The notes: a model not told the origin generated them from the letters alone. A stretch of 21,952 nucleotides of DNA from DATAQC01 sp051001215 (GCA_051001215.1 JBPCNP010000082.1:1-21952); one strand, 5' to 3'; shown: positions 1 through 6,976, counted from the stretch's first letter. Numbers and translations are program-made.

Positions 1-1072
1 TGCGCCGGGCCAGCACGCTGATGTCGACGCCCTTGGCCAGTGGCTTGTCCTTGGCGTGGACGTTGAGGATGGCCCTGCGCCCTTCGAGATCCGGATGGTC
101 GACGACGATCTGGCGGTCGAAGCGCCCCGGACGGAGGAGGGCGGGGTCGAGGATGTCGGGACGGTTGGTGGCGGCGATCAGGATGACCCCGGCCGTCGTG
201 TCGAAGCCGTCCATCTCCACCAGGAGCTGGTTGAGGGTCTGCTCCCGCTCGTCGTGACCGCCTCCCATGCCCGCACCTCTGTGACGGCCCACGGCGTCGA
301 TCTCGTCGACGAAGACGATGGCTGGGGCGCTCCCCTTGGCCTGGGTGAACAGGTCACGGACCCGACTGGCGCCGACGCCGACGAACATCTCCACGAAGTC
401 GGAGCCGGAGATGGAGAAGAACGGGACGCCGGCCTCACCGGCCACGGCCCGGGCGAGGAGGGTCTTGCCCGTGCCCGGCGGGCCGAACAGGAGCACCCCC
501 TTGGGGATCTTGGCCCCCATGGCCTGGAACTTGGCCGGCGCCTCCAGGAACTCCTTGATTTCCTGGAGCTCCTCCACGGCCTCGTCGGCCCCGGCCACGT
601 CGGCGAAGGTCACCTTGGGCTGGTCCTTGTTCACCGTTTTGGTCTTGGCCTTGCCGAACTGCATCACCCGGTTTCCGCCGCCCTGCATGGTGTTCATCAC
701 GAACAGAAAGGCGCCGATGAGCAGGATGAAGGGCAGGAGGTTCTCCACCAGCGACAACCACAGCGGTGTGGCCTCATGGTCGACGGTGACCTTGGAGAGG
801 TTGGCCGCCCGGACCTCCTCGAGGACCTTCTGGCTGTCGTCTTTGACGTAGTTGACCTTGTAGTCGTCGCCGTTGGCCAGCTTCCCGCTGATGGTGCCCG
901 AGCGGTCGGCGACGGTGGCAGTTCGCACCGAGCCGTCGCTCAGCTTCTTCTCGAACTGGTCGAGCCGGAGCTTGGTGGAATCGGCCCCCGCCCGGAAGAT
1001 GCCGCCCACCACGAGGATGGCGACCAGAGCGGCGAGGATGTAGACGACCGGCCGACGAAGGAGCTTGGTCAC
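1..1072 (-). CDS. ftsH: ATP-dependent zinc metalloprotease FtsH, N-terminal part (3' end outside window)
   Basis: FtsH is a membrane-anchored AAA+ protease that degrades misassembled membrane proteins and short-lived regulators. 357 codons are visible. There is a transmembrane segment at about residues 9-25, a periplasmic-type domain of about 80 residues, and a second transmembrane segment at about 107-127. The AAA module follows, with Walker A GPPGTGKT at 197-204, Walker B VFVDEID at about 253-259 and the second region of homology with ATNRPD and RPGRFDR at 301-320. The HEXXH zinc site lies past the window edge, so protease activity cannot be checked here. The GTG start was chosen because it places a short basic stretch just before the first membrane helix. 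A weak GAGAG lies 4 bases upstream, and TAGCCT ends 9 bases upstream. The gene lies 69 bases after hpt on the same strand. Confidence 0.97.
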   Translation of the reverse strand, partial: MTKLLRRPVVYILAALVAILVVGGIFRAGADSTKLRLDQFEKKLSDGSVRTATVADRSGTISGKLANGDDYKVNYVKDDSQKVLEEVRAANLSKVTVDHEATPLWLSLVENLLPFILLIGAFLFVMNTMQGGGNRVMQFGKAKTKTVNKDQPKVTFADVAGADEAVEELQEIKEFLEAPAKFQAMGAKIPKGVLLFGPPGTGKTLLARAVAGEAGVPFFSISGSDFVEMFVGVGASRVRDLFTQAKGSAPAIVFVDEIDAVGRHRGAGMGGGHDEREQTLNQLLVEMDGFDTTAGVILIAATNRPDILDPALLRPGRFDRQIVVDHPDLEGRRAILNVHAKDKPLAKGVDISVLARR

Positions 1073-1081
1073 AGTGCTCTC

Positions 1082-1087
1082 AGGCTA
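1082..1087 (-). promoter_or_regulatory. Candidate -10 element of ftsH (TAGCCT)
   Basis: TAGCCT on the minus strand ends 9 bases before the ftsH GTG codon. It fits the TANNNT actinobacterial -10 pattern and would give a leaderless or nearly leaderless transcript. No convincing -35 is visible. Read-through from hpt is also possible. Confidence 0.35.
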
Positions 1088-1114
1088 CCGGGCGGTGTGG
1101 GCTCCCGGGACCCG

Positions 1115-1165
1115 GTCACTGCCTCTCGGCCGGCGGGCCTGTCACTGCCTCTCGGCCGGCGGGCC
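1115..1165. repeat. Tandem duplication, period 26, over the hpt stop codon
   Basis: A unit starting GTCACTGCCTCTCGGCCGGC occurs at 1115-1140 and again at 1141-1165, with 25 identical bases. The second copy contains the last hpt codons (GPPAERQ) and the stop. The first copy lies just downstream and repeats the same codons and stop. Because 26 is not a multiple of three, the extra copy is out of frame with hpt and leaves the protein unchanged. Confidence 0.9.
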
Positions 1166-1696
1166 GGCATACACGTGGACGCAGGGAAGGTTGCGGTAGC
1201 GCTCGCCGACATCGAGGCCGTAGCCGATCACGAAGTCGGGGGGGATGCGGAACCCCACGTAGCGCAGGTCGGGGTTGTGGGTCTGCATCCCGTCGCGCAA
1301 CAGCAGGGCGCACACCTCGAGGGAGGCGGGGCGGCGGGCCTGGAGGTTCTTTCGCAGGTACGACAGGGTGAGGCCGCTGTGGACGATGTCCTCCACGATG
1401 ACCACGTGGCGATCGCTCAGGTCGAGGTCGAGGTCCTTGACGATGCGCACCACGCCGCTGGTCTTGGTGGCGCTGCCGTAGGACGACACGGCCATGAAGT
1501 CGAACTCCACCGGGAGGTCGATGGCCCGGGCCAGGTCGCTCATGAAGACGAAGGCGCCCTTGAGGACGCCGACGAGAAGTGGCGCCTTGCCCGCGTAGTC
1601 GTTGGTGATCTCGGCGCCCAGTGCAGTGATGCGCTCGGCCAGCCGTTCGGCGGTGATGACGACGGGCCCGACACCGTCGTCTGGGGCGGGGGTCAC
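1142..1696 (-). CDS. hpt: Hypoxanthine (guanine) phosphoribosyltransferase
   Basis: This enzyme salvages purines by converting hypoxanthine or guanine plus PRPP to IMP or GMP in the cytoplasm. The 184-residue length is normal for the family. The PRPP-binding motif VIVEDIVHSGLT lies at residues 99-110, preceded by LKGAF at 45-49 and the flexible-loop SSYG at 71-74. The C-terminal part carries the PDFVIGYGLD segment typical of bacterial Hpt. The GTG start is supported by TACCGT ending 7 bases upstream, which suggests a leaderless message. The gene follows tilS by 96 bases and precedes ftsH. The tilS-hpt pair next to a DUF2342 metalloprotease is also known in mycobacteria (Rv3626c-Rv3625c-Rv3624c). 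Confidence 0.97.
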   Translation of the reverse strand: MTPAPDDGVGPVVITAERLAERITALGAEITNDYAGKAPLLVGVLKGAFVFMSDLARAIDLPVEFDFMAVSSYGSATKTSGVVRIVKDLDLDLSDRHVVIVEDIVHSGLTLSYLRKNLQARRPASLEVCALLLRDGMQTHNPDLRYVGFRIPPDFVIGYGLDVGERYRNLPCVHVYAGPPAERQ

Positions 1697-1703
1697 GGCC
1701 GCG

Positions 1704-1709
1704 ACGGTA
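1704..1709 (-). promoter_or_regulatory. Candidate -10 element of hpt (TACCGT)
   Basis: TACCGT on the minus strand ends 7 bases before the GTG start of hpt, which is the spacing expected for a leaderless transcript. It sits in the 96-base gap after tilS, so hpt may be transcribed on its own as well as by read-through. No -35 box is clear. Confidence 0.45.
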
Positions 1710-1792
1710 GACGACGCGCCGCCGTGCCCGTTGCGGTCAGGTTCGGGGTGGCCAGGACGACCTCGGACCCGACCAGAACGGGGTTGCCGGGG

Positions 1793-2701
1793 TCACTCCA
1801 GGCGGAGGCGGCCGGCGGACCTCCACACCCGCCGGCCGTCGTCGGTCTCGGTGGCCTTGCAGGTGCCTCGGGCCACGGCGAGGACGCGCTCGACGGCCGC
1901 CGCCGAGGGGGGATGGTCGTGGCCCGCCGTGAGCCAGCGCCGGACGGCCCGGCGGGCAAGGGCGACCGGCGCCGCGGCCAGCGACCGGACGTCGGCGGGA
2001 TCGAGGGCCCCGGCCAGGGCATCGAGCAGAGCCGCCTCGTCGCGAAGGATCCCCGCCTGGCGGGCAAGGACACCAGTCACGTCCCGCTGGGCGACCTCGT
2101 CGAGGAGGGGCAGCACCTCGGACCGGATGCGGTTTCGCCGGAAGGCGGCGTCGGAGTTGGTGGGGTCCTCGAAGGGCGTCCAGCCGACAGCGGCGACCAG
2201 GGCCCGGGTCTCGGCCCTGCGCACACCGAGGATGGGGTGGCCGGGGGGGCCCATACCCGCCAGTCCGTCGAGGCCCGCTCCCCGGACCAGGTTGAGCAGC
2301 ACCGTCTCGGCCTGGTCGTCGGTGGTGTGGCCGGTGAGCACGTCGGCGGGAAGCACGCCGAAGCGGGCGGCCCGGGCCCGGGCCTCGAGGTTGGGGCCGG
2401 GCGCCACGGTCACCCGTTCGGCCCGGAACGCCACGCCCAGGTCGCCGGCAAGCCGGGCGACCAGATCGGCCTCGGCGCCCGAGCCCGGGCGCAGGCAGTG
2501 GTCGACGTGGACGGCGGTCACCGCGCAGCGGGCGGCGTCGGCCAGCAGCAGCAGGGCCAGCGAGTCGGCCCCACCGGACACCGCACAGGTGACGGGGGTG
2601 CCCGGGGGTGGGAACGTGCAGCGTGGGAGTAGCGACCCCGCCAGCTGCCCGAACGGAATGCCGGCTCCGTGCCCGAACGGAATGCCGGCTCCGTGCCCCA
2701 A
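1793..2701 (-). CDS. tilS: tRNA(Ile)-lysidine synthase
   Basis: TilS uses ATP to attach lysine to C34 of the tRNA(Ile2) anticodon, so that the tRNA reads AUA instead of AUG; it is normally essential. The PP-loop motif SGGADS is at residues 42-47 of the proposed product, followed by HVDHCLRPGS and the family segment HTTDDQAETVLLNLVRG. The product is 302 residues, a short form with only a small C-terminal part. The start is uncertain. The reading frame is open far upstream through the metalloprotease gene, and the only usual start codon between that gene's stop and the PP-loop is TTG at 2701, 11 bases after the stop. No good ribosome site is seen, so translational coupling is likely. The first 18 residues come from a tandem repeat. 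Confidence 0.92.
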   Translation of the reverse strand: MGHGAGIPFGHGAGIPFGQLAGSLLPRCTFPPPGTPVTCAVSGGADSLALLLLADAARCAVTAVHVDHCLRPGSGAEADLVARLAGDLGVAFRAERVTVAPGPNLEARARAARFGVLPADVLTGHTTDDQAETVLLNLVRGAGLDGLAGMGPPGHPILGVRRAETRALVAAVGWTPFEDPTNSDAAFRRNRIRSEVLPLLDEVAQRDVTGVLARQAGILRDEAALLDALAGALDPADVRSLAAAPVALARRAVRRWLTAGHDHPPSAAAVERVLAVARGTCKATETDDGRRVWRSAGRLRLE

Positions 2702-2712
2702 CGGTGTGCCGG
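2647..2712. repeat. 24-bp tandem repeat at the tilS 5' end
   Basis: Two identical 24-base units lie at 2647-2670 and 2671-2694, and a diverged partial third at 2695-2712. The array fills the space exactly up to the metalloprotease stop codon at 2713. Read in the tilS frame each unit gives GHGAGIPF. The probable TTG start of tilS lies inside the diverged third unit. Confidence 0.9.
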
Positions 2713-3795
2713 TCAGCTGGCTGCGGCCTCCGCGGCGGCCACTCGGGCCAGCCAGAGCTCGGGGGACTTGATCTCGGGCAGGGTCGGGATCCACTCGGGG
2801 CCCCGCCACAGCAGGTCGACCGAGGCGCGGTCGTGACGTTCGACCGCTTCGAGGAACTCCTCCCCCTCCTTGTACTGGCGCATCTTTGCCTCGAGGCCGA
2901 TCAGGTGTTGGAACAGGCGAGTGACGCCACCGGTCTGGCGACGGTCGTGGAGCACGTTGTGGAACCGTTCGGCACTTGGGATGCGCCCCGTCCCGGCTCG
3001 TCCCATCACCACGTCGCCGTGGCCCTCGAGCAGGCTCATCAGGCCCTGGATGCGCTGGAGGACGGCGTGCTGTTCGGGACCGGCCAGCAGGGTCACCAGC
3101 CCACCTTCGTCGAGTGGGTTCTTGCCTGCCTTGGCCGCCTCGACGGCTCGGCCCAGGGCGGCCACGAACCGCTTGGGATCGGGGTCGAAAGCGGCCAGGC
3201 TGCTGTCGATCAGGCTGAGGAAGTAAGGCCGCATCCAGGGAACACCGGTGAACTGGGCCCGGTGGGTCACCTCGTGGAGGGCCAGCCAGAGTCGGAACTC
3301 GCGGGGCGGGAAGGCGTAGCGCTTCTCCAGGGCGAGCACGTTGGGGCCGACGTAGTAGACGATGTCCTGATCGTCGGGCTCCTCGTTCTCGATGACGAGC
3401 AGGTCGTACTGGCCCAACACGCGGGTGGACATCCATCCCAGGAGCGCACCGACTTCCGCCCCGGCCACCGATCGCCCGGCATCGGCCATGCGTCCGGATC
3501 CCATTCGCTCGCCCAGGCGTTCAGTGAGAGGACGCAACATGCGTTGAAAGGACTTCAGGTTGGCGTGGATCCAGCCGGCGCGGTCGGTGACCCGCACCCG
3601 GGCCGGCCCCGACAGCGACCTCAAGCCCGTCTCCTGGCCCACCAGCTCCTCGGCTTCGGCGGTGAACTCGGCGAAGTCGGGCGCCAGCGACGCGTAGAGA
3701 TAGGACTCGGCCAGGGGTTCCCTGCGGGCGACCCGCACGGCGACCCGCTCGGCGACGTCCCAGGCCACGGGCTCACGGCGCTGGTCGGTGGGCAC
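2713..3795 (-). CDS. Zinc-dependent metalloprotease of the DUF2342 family
   Basis: The product is 360 residues. Its zincin motif HEVTH is at residues 174-178, within ALHEVTHRAQF, and a downstream LLEGHGDVVM segment is typical of the family and may give another metal ligand or structural histidine. This family is widespread in Actinobacteria, often annotated as zinc-dependent metalloprotease or F420-associated hydrolase; its substrate is not established. There is no signal peptide or membrane helix, so a cytoplasmic location is inferred. The GTG start at 3795 was chosen because it lies 8 bases after the stop of the small membrane-protein gene and matches where family similarity begins. The frame is open to 3915, but the extra residues overlap that gene and look out of frame. 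The gene is in an operon with tilS. Confidence 0.88.
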   Translation of the reverse strand: MPTDQRREPVAWDVAERVAVRVARREPLAESYLYASLAPDFAEFTAEAEELVGQETGLRSLSGPARVRVTDRAGWIHANLKSFQRMLRPLTERLGERMGSGRMADAGRSVAGAEVGALLGWMSTRVLGQYDLLVIENEEPDDQDIVYYVGPNVLALEKRYAFPPREFRLWLALHEVTHRAQFTGVPWMRPYFLSLIDSSLAAFDPDPKRFVAALGRAVEAAKAGKNPLDEGGLVTLLAGPEQHAVLQRIQGLMSLLEGHGDVVMGRAGTGRIPSAERFHNVLHDRRQTGGVTRLFQHLIGLEAKMRQYKEGEEFLEAVERHDRASVDLLWRGPEWIPTLPEIKSPELWLARVAAAEAAAS

Positions 3796-3803
3796 GGGCT
3801 CTA

Positions 3804-3944
3804 CTACTGCTTGGGGTACTTGGCGGCCGTCACCTTCACGAGGTACCGGATGAAGAAGCTGAGGACGCCGAGGATGGCTACCAGGGTGACCACCGGGGCC
3901 AGCCAGTAGGTCCACGGCTTGCCGAACGCAACGAGAAGGCCCAC
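3804..3944 (-). CDS. Small single-pass membrane protein (46 residues)
   Basis: The short frame starts at GTG and gives a protein with one hydrophobic helix at about residues 12-34 (YWLAPVVTLVAILGVLSFF), a preceding KPWTYW segment, and a basic tail ending KYPKQ. No family is recognised. Support for its being real comes from TAGGAT ending 7 bases before the GTG, from the 8-base gap to the metalloprotease start, and from codon choice like that of its neighbours. It would be the first gene of the operon that continues into the metalloprotease and tilS. Its function is unknown. A longer in-frame opening extends upstream to 4442 but overlaps other genes and is not credible. Confidence 0.7.
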   Translation of the reverse strand: MGLLVAFGKPWTYWLAPVVTLVAILGVLSFFIRYLVKVTAAKYPKQ

Positions 3945-3951
3945 GGCGGCG

Positions 3952-3957
3952 ATCCTA
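3952..3957 (-). promoter_or_regulatory. Candidate -10 element of the small protein-metalloprotease-tilS operon (TAGGAT)
   Basis: TAGGAT on the minus strand ends 7 bases before the GTG of the 46-residue protein. This fits a leaderless transcript and identifies the head of the operon. The same hexamer stands 6 bases before the DUF2723 gene at 9121. Confidence 0.5.
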
Positions 3958-3973
3958 CGCCGTGGACCGGTGC

Positions 3974-3992
3974 TCGGCAGGTCGACTGCCGA
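3974..3992. terminator. Hairpin between the 62-residue gene and the small membrane-protein gene
   Basis: TCGGCAG and its exact complement CTGCCGA are separated by five bases. The hairpin lies downstream of the 62-residue gene, whose stop is at 4072. No T-run follows on the minus strand, so it may be a terminator of the T-less kind or an operator. The rest of 3945-4071 is GC-rich and shows no gene. Confidence 0.35.
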
Positions 3993-4071
3993 CGGCCTTC
4001 CTCCCGCCGTCGGGCGCCCGTGGGCGGCGCGCACCCGGGGGCAGCGCGCAGCCGGGGTGCCGGCGGGGAGG

Positions 4072-4260
4072 TCAGGCGATCTTCTTGCCCCTGAGCCGGG
4101 GAACGGACATCGGCTCGTGGCGGTAGCAGAAGAGGCCATCGTTGTAGATCGAGAGTCGGGTCCCACAGTCGTCGTGGCGGCACACCCTTCCCGGCTTGTA
4201 GGCCTTGGAGGGACGGTCGTTCCCGGAGATCGGGTGGGCTCCGACGGAGGCTTCTGACAT
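4072..4260 (-). CDS. Small Cys/His-rich putative zinc-binding protein (62 residues)
   Basis: The protein has C27, H29, C32, C45 and H48 in a compact segment (VCRHDDCGTRLSIYNDGLFC), the pattern of a small zinc ribbon or redox-active thiol site. A basic tail follows (PRLRGKKIA). I do not recognise a named family, though short actinobacterial proteins of this kind exist. The ATG start is fixed by a perfect SigR-type promoter whose -10 GTT ends 9 bases upstream, so the message would begin at or very near the ATG. The gene lies 45 bases after the anti-sigma gene, but its own promoter marks it as a likely target of the sigma factor encoded next door. A role in thiol or zinc stress is an inference from that. 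Confidence 0.75.
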   Translation of the reverse strand: MSEASVGAHPISGNDRPSKAYKPGRVCRHDDCGTRLSIYNDGLFCYRHEPMSVPRLRGKKIA

Positions 4261-4269
4261 ATTCGGGAC

Positions 4270-4295
4270 AACGCGGGCGGGCCACCCGCTATTCC
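4270..4295 (-). promoter_or_regulatory. SigR-type promoter GGAAT-N18-GTT
   Basis: On the minus strand GGAAT (4295-4291) is followed by exactly 18 bases and GTT (4272-4270). This is the consensus of Streptomyces SigR promoters. It points at the 62-residue gene, whose ATG follows 9 bases later. The spacer contains an inverted repeat GCGGG/CCCGC that might also serve as a terminator for the anti-sigma gene upstream. Confidence 0.75.
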
Positions 4296-4305
4296 GTCCC
4301 GCGCG

Positions 4306-4539
4306 TCAGTCCTGCAGCTGGCGCAGGGCGTCGGCGACCCGCTGGCGCAGCTGGTCGGGTACGCGCTCGCGGCATCGCTCGGAGATGACGGTTCGCAGCT
4401 CGGCCTCGAAGCCGAAGGCGTCGAGGCACGGCGGGCAGGCATCGAGGTGGGCGGCGATCAGGACCCTGCGCTCCTCGGTCAGCTCTCCGTCCATGTAGTG
4501 GTAGAGCAGCTCCGCTGCTTCGGTGCAACGGCTACCCAT
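4306..4539 (-). CDS. RsrA-like zinc anti-sigma factor
   Basis: The 77-residue protein has C5, H31, C35 and C38, with the HX3CX2C core HLDACPPC. The spacing is identical to that of the zinc ligands C11, H37, C41 and C44 of Streptomyces RsrA, and C56 stands where RsrA has C62. RsrA-type factors hold the sigma factor inactive when reduced and zinc-bound, and release it when oxidised thiols form a disulfide and expel zinc. The ATG start overlaps the sigma gene stop by 8 bases (ATGGGTAG), so the pair is translationally coupled and made in balance. An upstream in-frame ATG at 4629 was rejected because it lies deep in the sigma gene and adds non-family residues. Confidence 0.92.
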   Translation of the reverse strand: MGSRCTEAAELLYHYMDGELTEERRVLIAAHLDACPPCLDAFGFEAELRTVISERCRERVPDQLRQRVADALRQLQD

Positions 4540-5125
4540 GTGCTGTGCCCTCACGGTCGGGGACCTCCGAAACCAGTCCACGTTGGCGTCCGAAGTCGTA
4601 CAACCGCTTTTGGAGCGCTCTTCTTCCACGGTGGAGCCGGCTCATGACGGTGCCGATGGGCACATCGAGGATCTGGGCGATCTCTTTGTAGGAGAAGCCC
4701 TCCACGTCACCGAGCAGCACGGCCATGCGAAACTGCTCGGGCAGCGCCTCGACGGCTTCCTTGACGTCGGTCTCGGTGAAGTGGTCGAGGACCTCGTCCT
4801 CGGCGCTACGCCCGGCGCTCGCGCCCTCCAGGCCGCCGAGCCGCCGGTAGAGGTAGAGGTTCTCAACGTCGTCGATGTCGGTCTCCTCCGGTCGACGCTT
4901 CTTGGCCCGGTAGGTGTTGATGTAGGTGTTGGTCAGGATCCGGTAGAGCCAGGCCTTGACGTTCGTCCCCTCCCGGAAGGTGGCGAAGGCCCGGTAGGCC
5001 TTGAGGTAGGTCTCCTGCACCAGGTCCTCGGCGTCGGAGGGGTTTCGGGTCATGCGCAGGGCCGCGGTGTAGAGCGACGGCATGTGTTCCATCGTCAGCT
5101 CGGTGAAGTTCCCCTGATCCGCCAC
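4532..5125 (-). CDS. ECF RNA polymerase sigma factor, SigR/SigH type (ECF12)
   Basis: The product is 197 residues. Region 2 lies at about 10-75, with DAEDLVQETYLKAYRAF and VKAWLYRILTNTYIN. Region 4 lies at about 135-185, with GFSYKEIAQILDVPIGTVMS followed by RLHRGRRALQKRLYDFG, the recognition helix and ending typical of SigR, SigH and other ECF12 factors. These control thiol-oxidative and related stress regulons from GGAAT-N18-GTT promoters. The RsrA-like partner follows with an 8-base overlap, and a perfect promoter of that class lies just beyond it. The GTG start follows TAGGGT by 6 bases, suggesting a leaderless housekeeping transcript. The gene starts inside the end of the upstream glycosyltransferase gene (31-base overlap). 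No self-type promoter was found directly upstream. Confidence 0.95.
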   Translation of the reverse strand: MADQGNFTELTMEHMPSLYTAALRMTRNPSDAEDLVQETYLKAYRAFATFREGTNVKAWLYRILTNTYINTYRAKKRRPEETDIDDVENLYLYRRLGGLEGASAGRSAEDEVLDHFTETDVKEAVEALPEQFRMAVLLGDVEGFSYKEIAQILDVPIGTVMSRLHRGRRALQKRLYDFGRQRGLVSEVPDREGTAHG

Positions 5126-6042
5126 CGCGCCACCCTAGACCGGCGACCACCAACTCGATCTCGTGGTCCGGCCCGGCCGGGGCGGGCCACGCCCCACGCC
5201 CACGCCACGAGACCGGCGACCAGGAGCGGAAGCACCACGACCGCGGTCACCGCTTCCTGGGGATGGCGGGCCAGGCGCCGGCCCAGCGCGGCCAGGCGGA
5301 ACGGGACGGCCAGAGGAGCCAGCAACGGCCGGGCCATGGCGCGATGAGGGAAAGCGACCGACCTGCACACGACGACGTAGGCGGCGCCCAGGCGCTGTTG
5401 GTGACGAAGGAACTCGAGCGGCCCGGTGCGGGTGAAATGCCTGACCGTGGCGTCGGGGGCGAACAAGAGGCGACCCGTGGCGGCCAGGCGGAAGCTGAGG
5501 ATGGTGTCTTCGCCCGGGAAGACGTCCTCGGGGAAGCCGCCCGCCTGTTCCAGGGCCGCCCGGGTCACCAAGAGGTTGCAACTGGCGCCGTGGGTGAGCC
5601 CCGGGCGGCGTCCCGGCAACCAGTCGGAGAACTCGAGGAGATGACCGGCGACGGCGATCGGGTTCCACGGGTTGGCGTTGAGGATGGCTCCGGCCACGGC
5701 CACCACACCGCCGCCGCTGTCGTCCAGCGACCGTTCGAGGAGGTCGAGCCAGTTCCGACGGGGCACGGCATCGGCATCGAGGAAAGCCAGCACTCCACCG
5801 TGGGCCCGGCTCACTCCGATGTTCCTCGACCGGCCTGGGAGGGTCCGGTCGGCCAGGGAGACGACCTGCAGCCAGGGGCGACCCCGTGCCATCTCGCCGG
5901 CCCGACCACCGGCCCCGCTCTCGACGAGGATCGCCTCGCGGTCCACCCGGTCCACCTGGGGCTCCAGGGCGTCGAGAACGCCAGGCAGCGTTGCCCACGC
6001 ATCGAAGGCGGGGATGACGACGGAGATGCGAACTGCCGCCAA
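5095..6042 (-). CDS. Family 2 glycosyltransferase with C-terminal membrane segment
   Basis: The product is 315 residues with a GT-A fold pattern: ISVVIPAFDAW at the start, a metal and nucleotide-sugar site DAD at 89-91 within LAFLDADAVP, and GEDT around 177-180 as the catalytic-base region. The usual DDGSTD motif is replaced by VESGAGG, so sugar-nucleotide contact there is unusual. A hydrophobic stretch around 265-290 suggests membrane attachment, and the tail is very basic. It probably transfers a sugar to a surface glycan or lipid carrier, but donor and acceptor cannot be told. The TTG at 6042 is the best start, since no ATG or GTG lies close to the fold and an open frame runs further upstream into the next gene. 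The 3' end overlaps the sigma gene by 31 bases. Confidence 0.85.
   Translation of the reverse strand: MAAVRISVVIPAFDAWATLPGVLDALEPQVDRVDREAILVESGAGGRAGEMARGRPWLQVVSLADRTLPGRSRNIGVSRAHGGVLAFLDADAVPRRNWLDLLERSLDDSGGGVVAVAGAILNANPWNPIAVAGHLLEFSDWLPGRRPGLTHGASCNLLVTRAALEQAGGFPEDVFPGEDTILSFRLAATGRLLFAPDATVRHFTRTGPLEFLRHQQRLGAAYVVVCRSVAFPHRAMARPLLAPLAVPFRLAALGRRLARHPQEAVTAVVVLPLLVAGLVAWAWGVARPGRAGPRDRVGGRRSRVARWRIRGTSPS
5132..5137 (-). promoter_or_regulatory. Candidate -10 element of the sigma factor gene (TAGGGT)
   Basis: TAGGGT on the minus strand ends 6 bases before the GTG start of the sigma gene. It lies within the 3' end of the glycosyltransferase coding region, so the sigma/anti-sigma pair can be transcribed independently as a leaderless message. 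Confidence 0.45.
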
Positions 6043-6076
6043 GTTCGCACTGTAGGTGGCCGTGGCACTCGCAGAC

Positions 6077-6934
6077 CTAAAGATAGGCGGTCCGCCAGCG
6101 AGCCGAGCCGGCCAGTCGACCGGCCCGGTGGCCGGCACGCATGCACCATGGGCCCCTGCACTCCGGGACGGCCAGCTCGGGGCTGCGCAAGGCGAGGGCG
6201 ACCCAATCACCCAACGCCCGTCCTGATGGGCTCGGCGGCATGCCGTTCCGGGCGTAGTCCCGGTAGAGCCTGGGCGCCGCGCTGGCGTAGCGCGCCTCCC
6301 GCCGGGTGAGACGACCGAGGGTCTGAGGCCATCGTCGGTGGACTGTCGCGCCGGGAGCGAAGTGGAGGTGTGCACCCGCGAGCTGGGCCCTCCAGCTGAG
6401 CTCGAGGTCTTCGCCGGTTCGGAAGTCGGGCCGGAACCCAGCGACGGCTTCGAACAGCGACCGGCTCACACCCAGGTTCCCACCGAACGCGTACGGAAGG
6501 AACCCGTACGCCACGGGGGCGGCGTGGGACCCGACGTCCGACATCAGCGTGGCGATGTGCAGCGGGTTGAGAAGCCGATGTTCGAGGGGGCCCGTCACCA
6601 AGTCATGGTCCTGCAGTGCCCCAACCATGGCCCGGAGCCATTCGGCTCCGACAATGTCGTCGGCGTCGCAGAAGACCACGGCATCGCAAGCGGTGGCGCC
6701 AACGCCGAGGTTGCGGGCATGCCCTGGCGAATGCGGCGGTGACCCGGCGATGACCCGAAGGTCGGGCAAGCGGTGACTCCACCGCTTGGCGACACCGGCC
6801 GTTCGATCGGTGCTGCCGTCGTCGACGACCACGACGTCCCATCTTCCGCCGTAGGTCTGCTCGGAGAGAGCAGCGAGCTGGGCACCGATGGTCGAGGCCA
6901 TGTTACGCGCAGGGATCACCACCGTGACATTCAT
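6077..6934 (-). CDS. Family 2 glycosyltransferase
   Basis: The product is 285 residues. It starts MNVTVVIPARN, has the nucleotide-binding DDGSTD at 38-43, the metal-binding DADD at 90-93 within VVFCDADDIVGAEW, and GEDLE at 174-178 as the likely catalytic-base motif. All key GT2 residues are present. The acceptor and donor are unknown. The ATG start is preceded by GGGAGGG about 9 bases upstream, a good ribosome site. It lies 34 bases before the second glycosyltransferase gene and is transcribed away from the ABC exporter pair across a 60-base gap. This layout suggests that both enzymes help build the polymer or glycolipid that the exporter moves. Confidence 0.92.
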   Translation of the reverse strand: MNVTVVIPARNMASTIGAQLAALSEQTYGGRWDVVVVDDGSTDRTAGVAKRWSHRLPDLRVIAGSPPHSPGHARNLGVGATACDAVVFCDADDIVGAEWLRAMVGALQDHDLVTGPLEHRLLNPLHIATLMSDVGSHAAPVAYGFLPYAFGGNLGVSRSLFEAVAGFRPDFRTGEDLELSWRAQLAGAHLHFAPGATVHRRWPQTLGRLTRREARYASAAPRLYRDYARNGMPPSPSGRALGDWVALALRSPELAVPECRGPWCMRAGHRAGRLAGSARWRTAYL

Positions 6935-6976
6935 GGCCCGATGCCCTCCCGTGGCGGCGCCAGAGACGGGGGCTGA

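Noticed and set aside
56..2632. An 858-codon open frame on the plus strand
   Set aside because: It lies opposite ftsH, hpt and tilS, which have clear catalytic motifs. Its translation is low in complexity, rich in G, H, V and D, without any recognisable domain, as expected of an antisense frame in GC-rich DNA.
4272..4289. GCGGG/CCCGC hairpin as a terminator of the anti-sigma gene
   Set aside because: It is only five pairs, has no T-run and lies inside the spacer of a perfect SigR-type promoter, so it was noted there but not listed separately.
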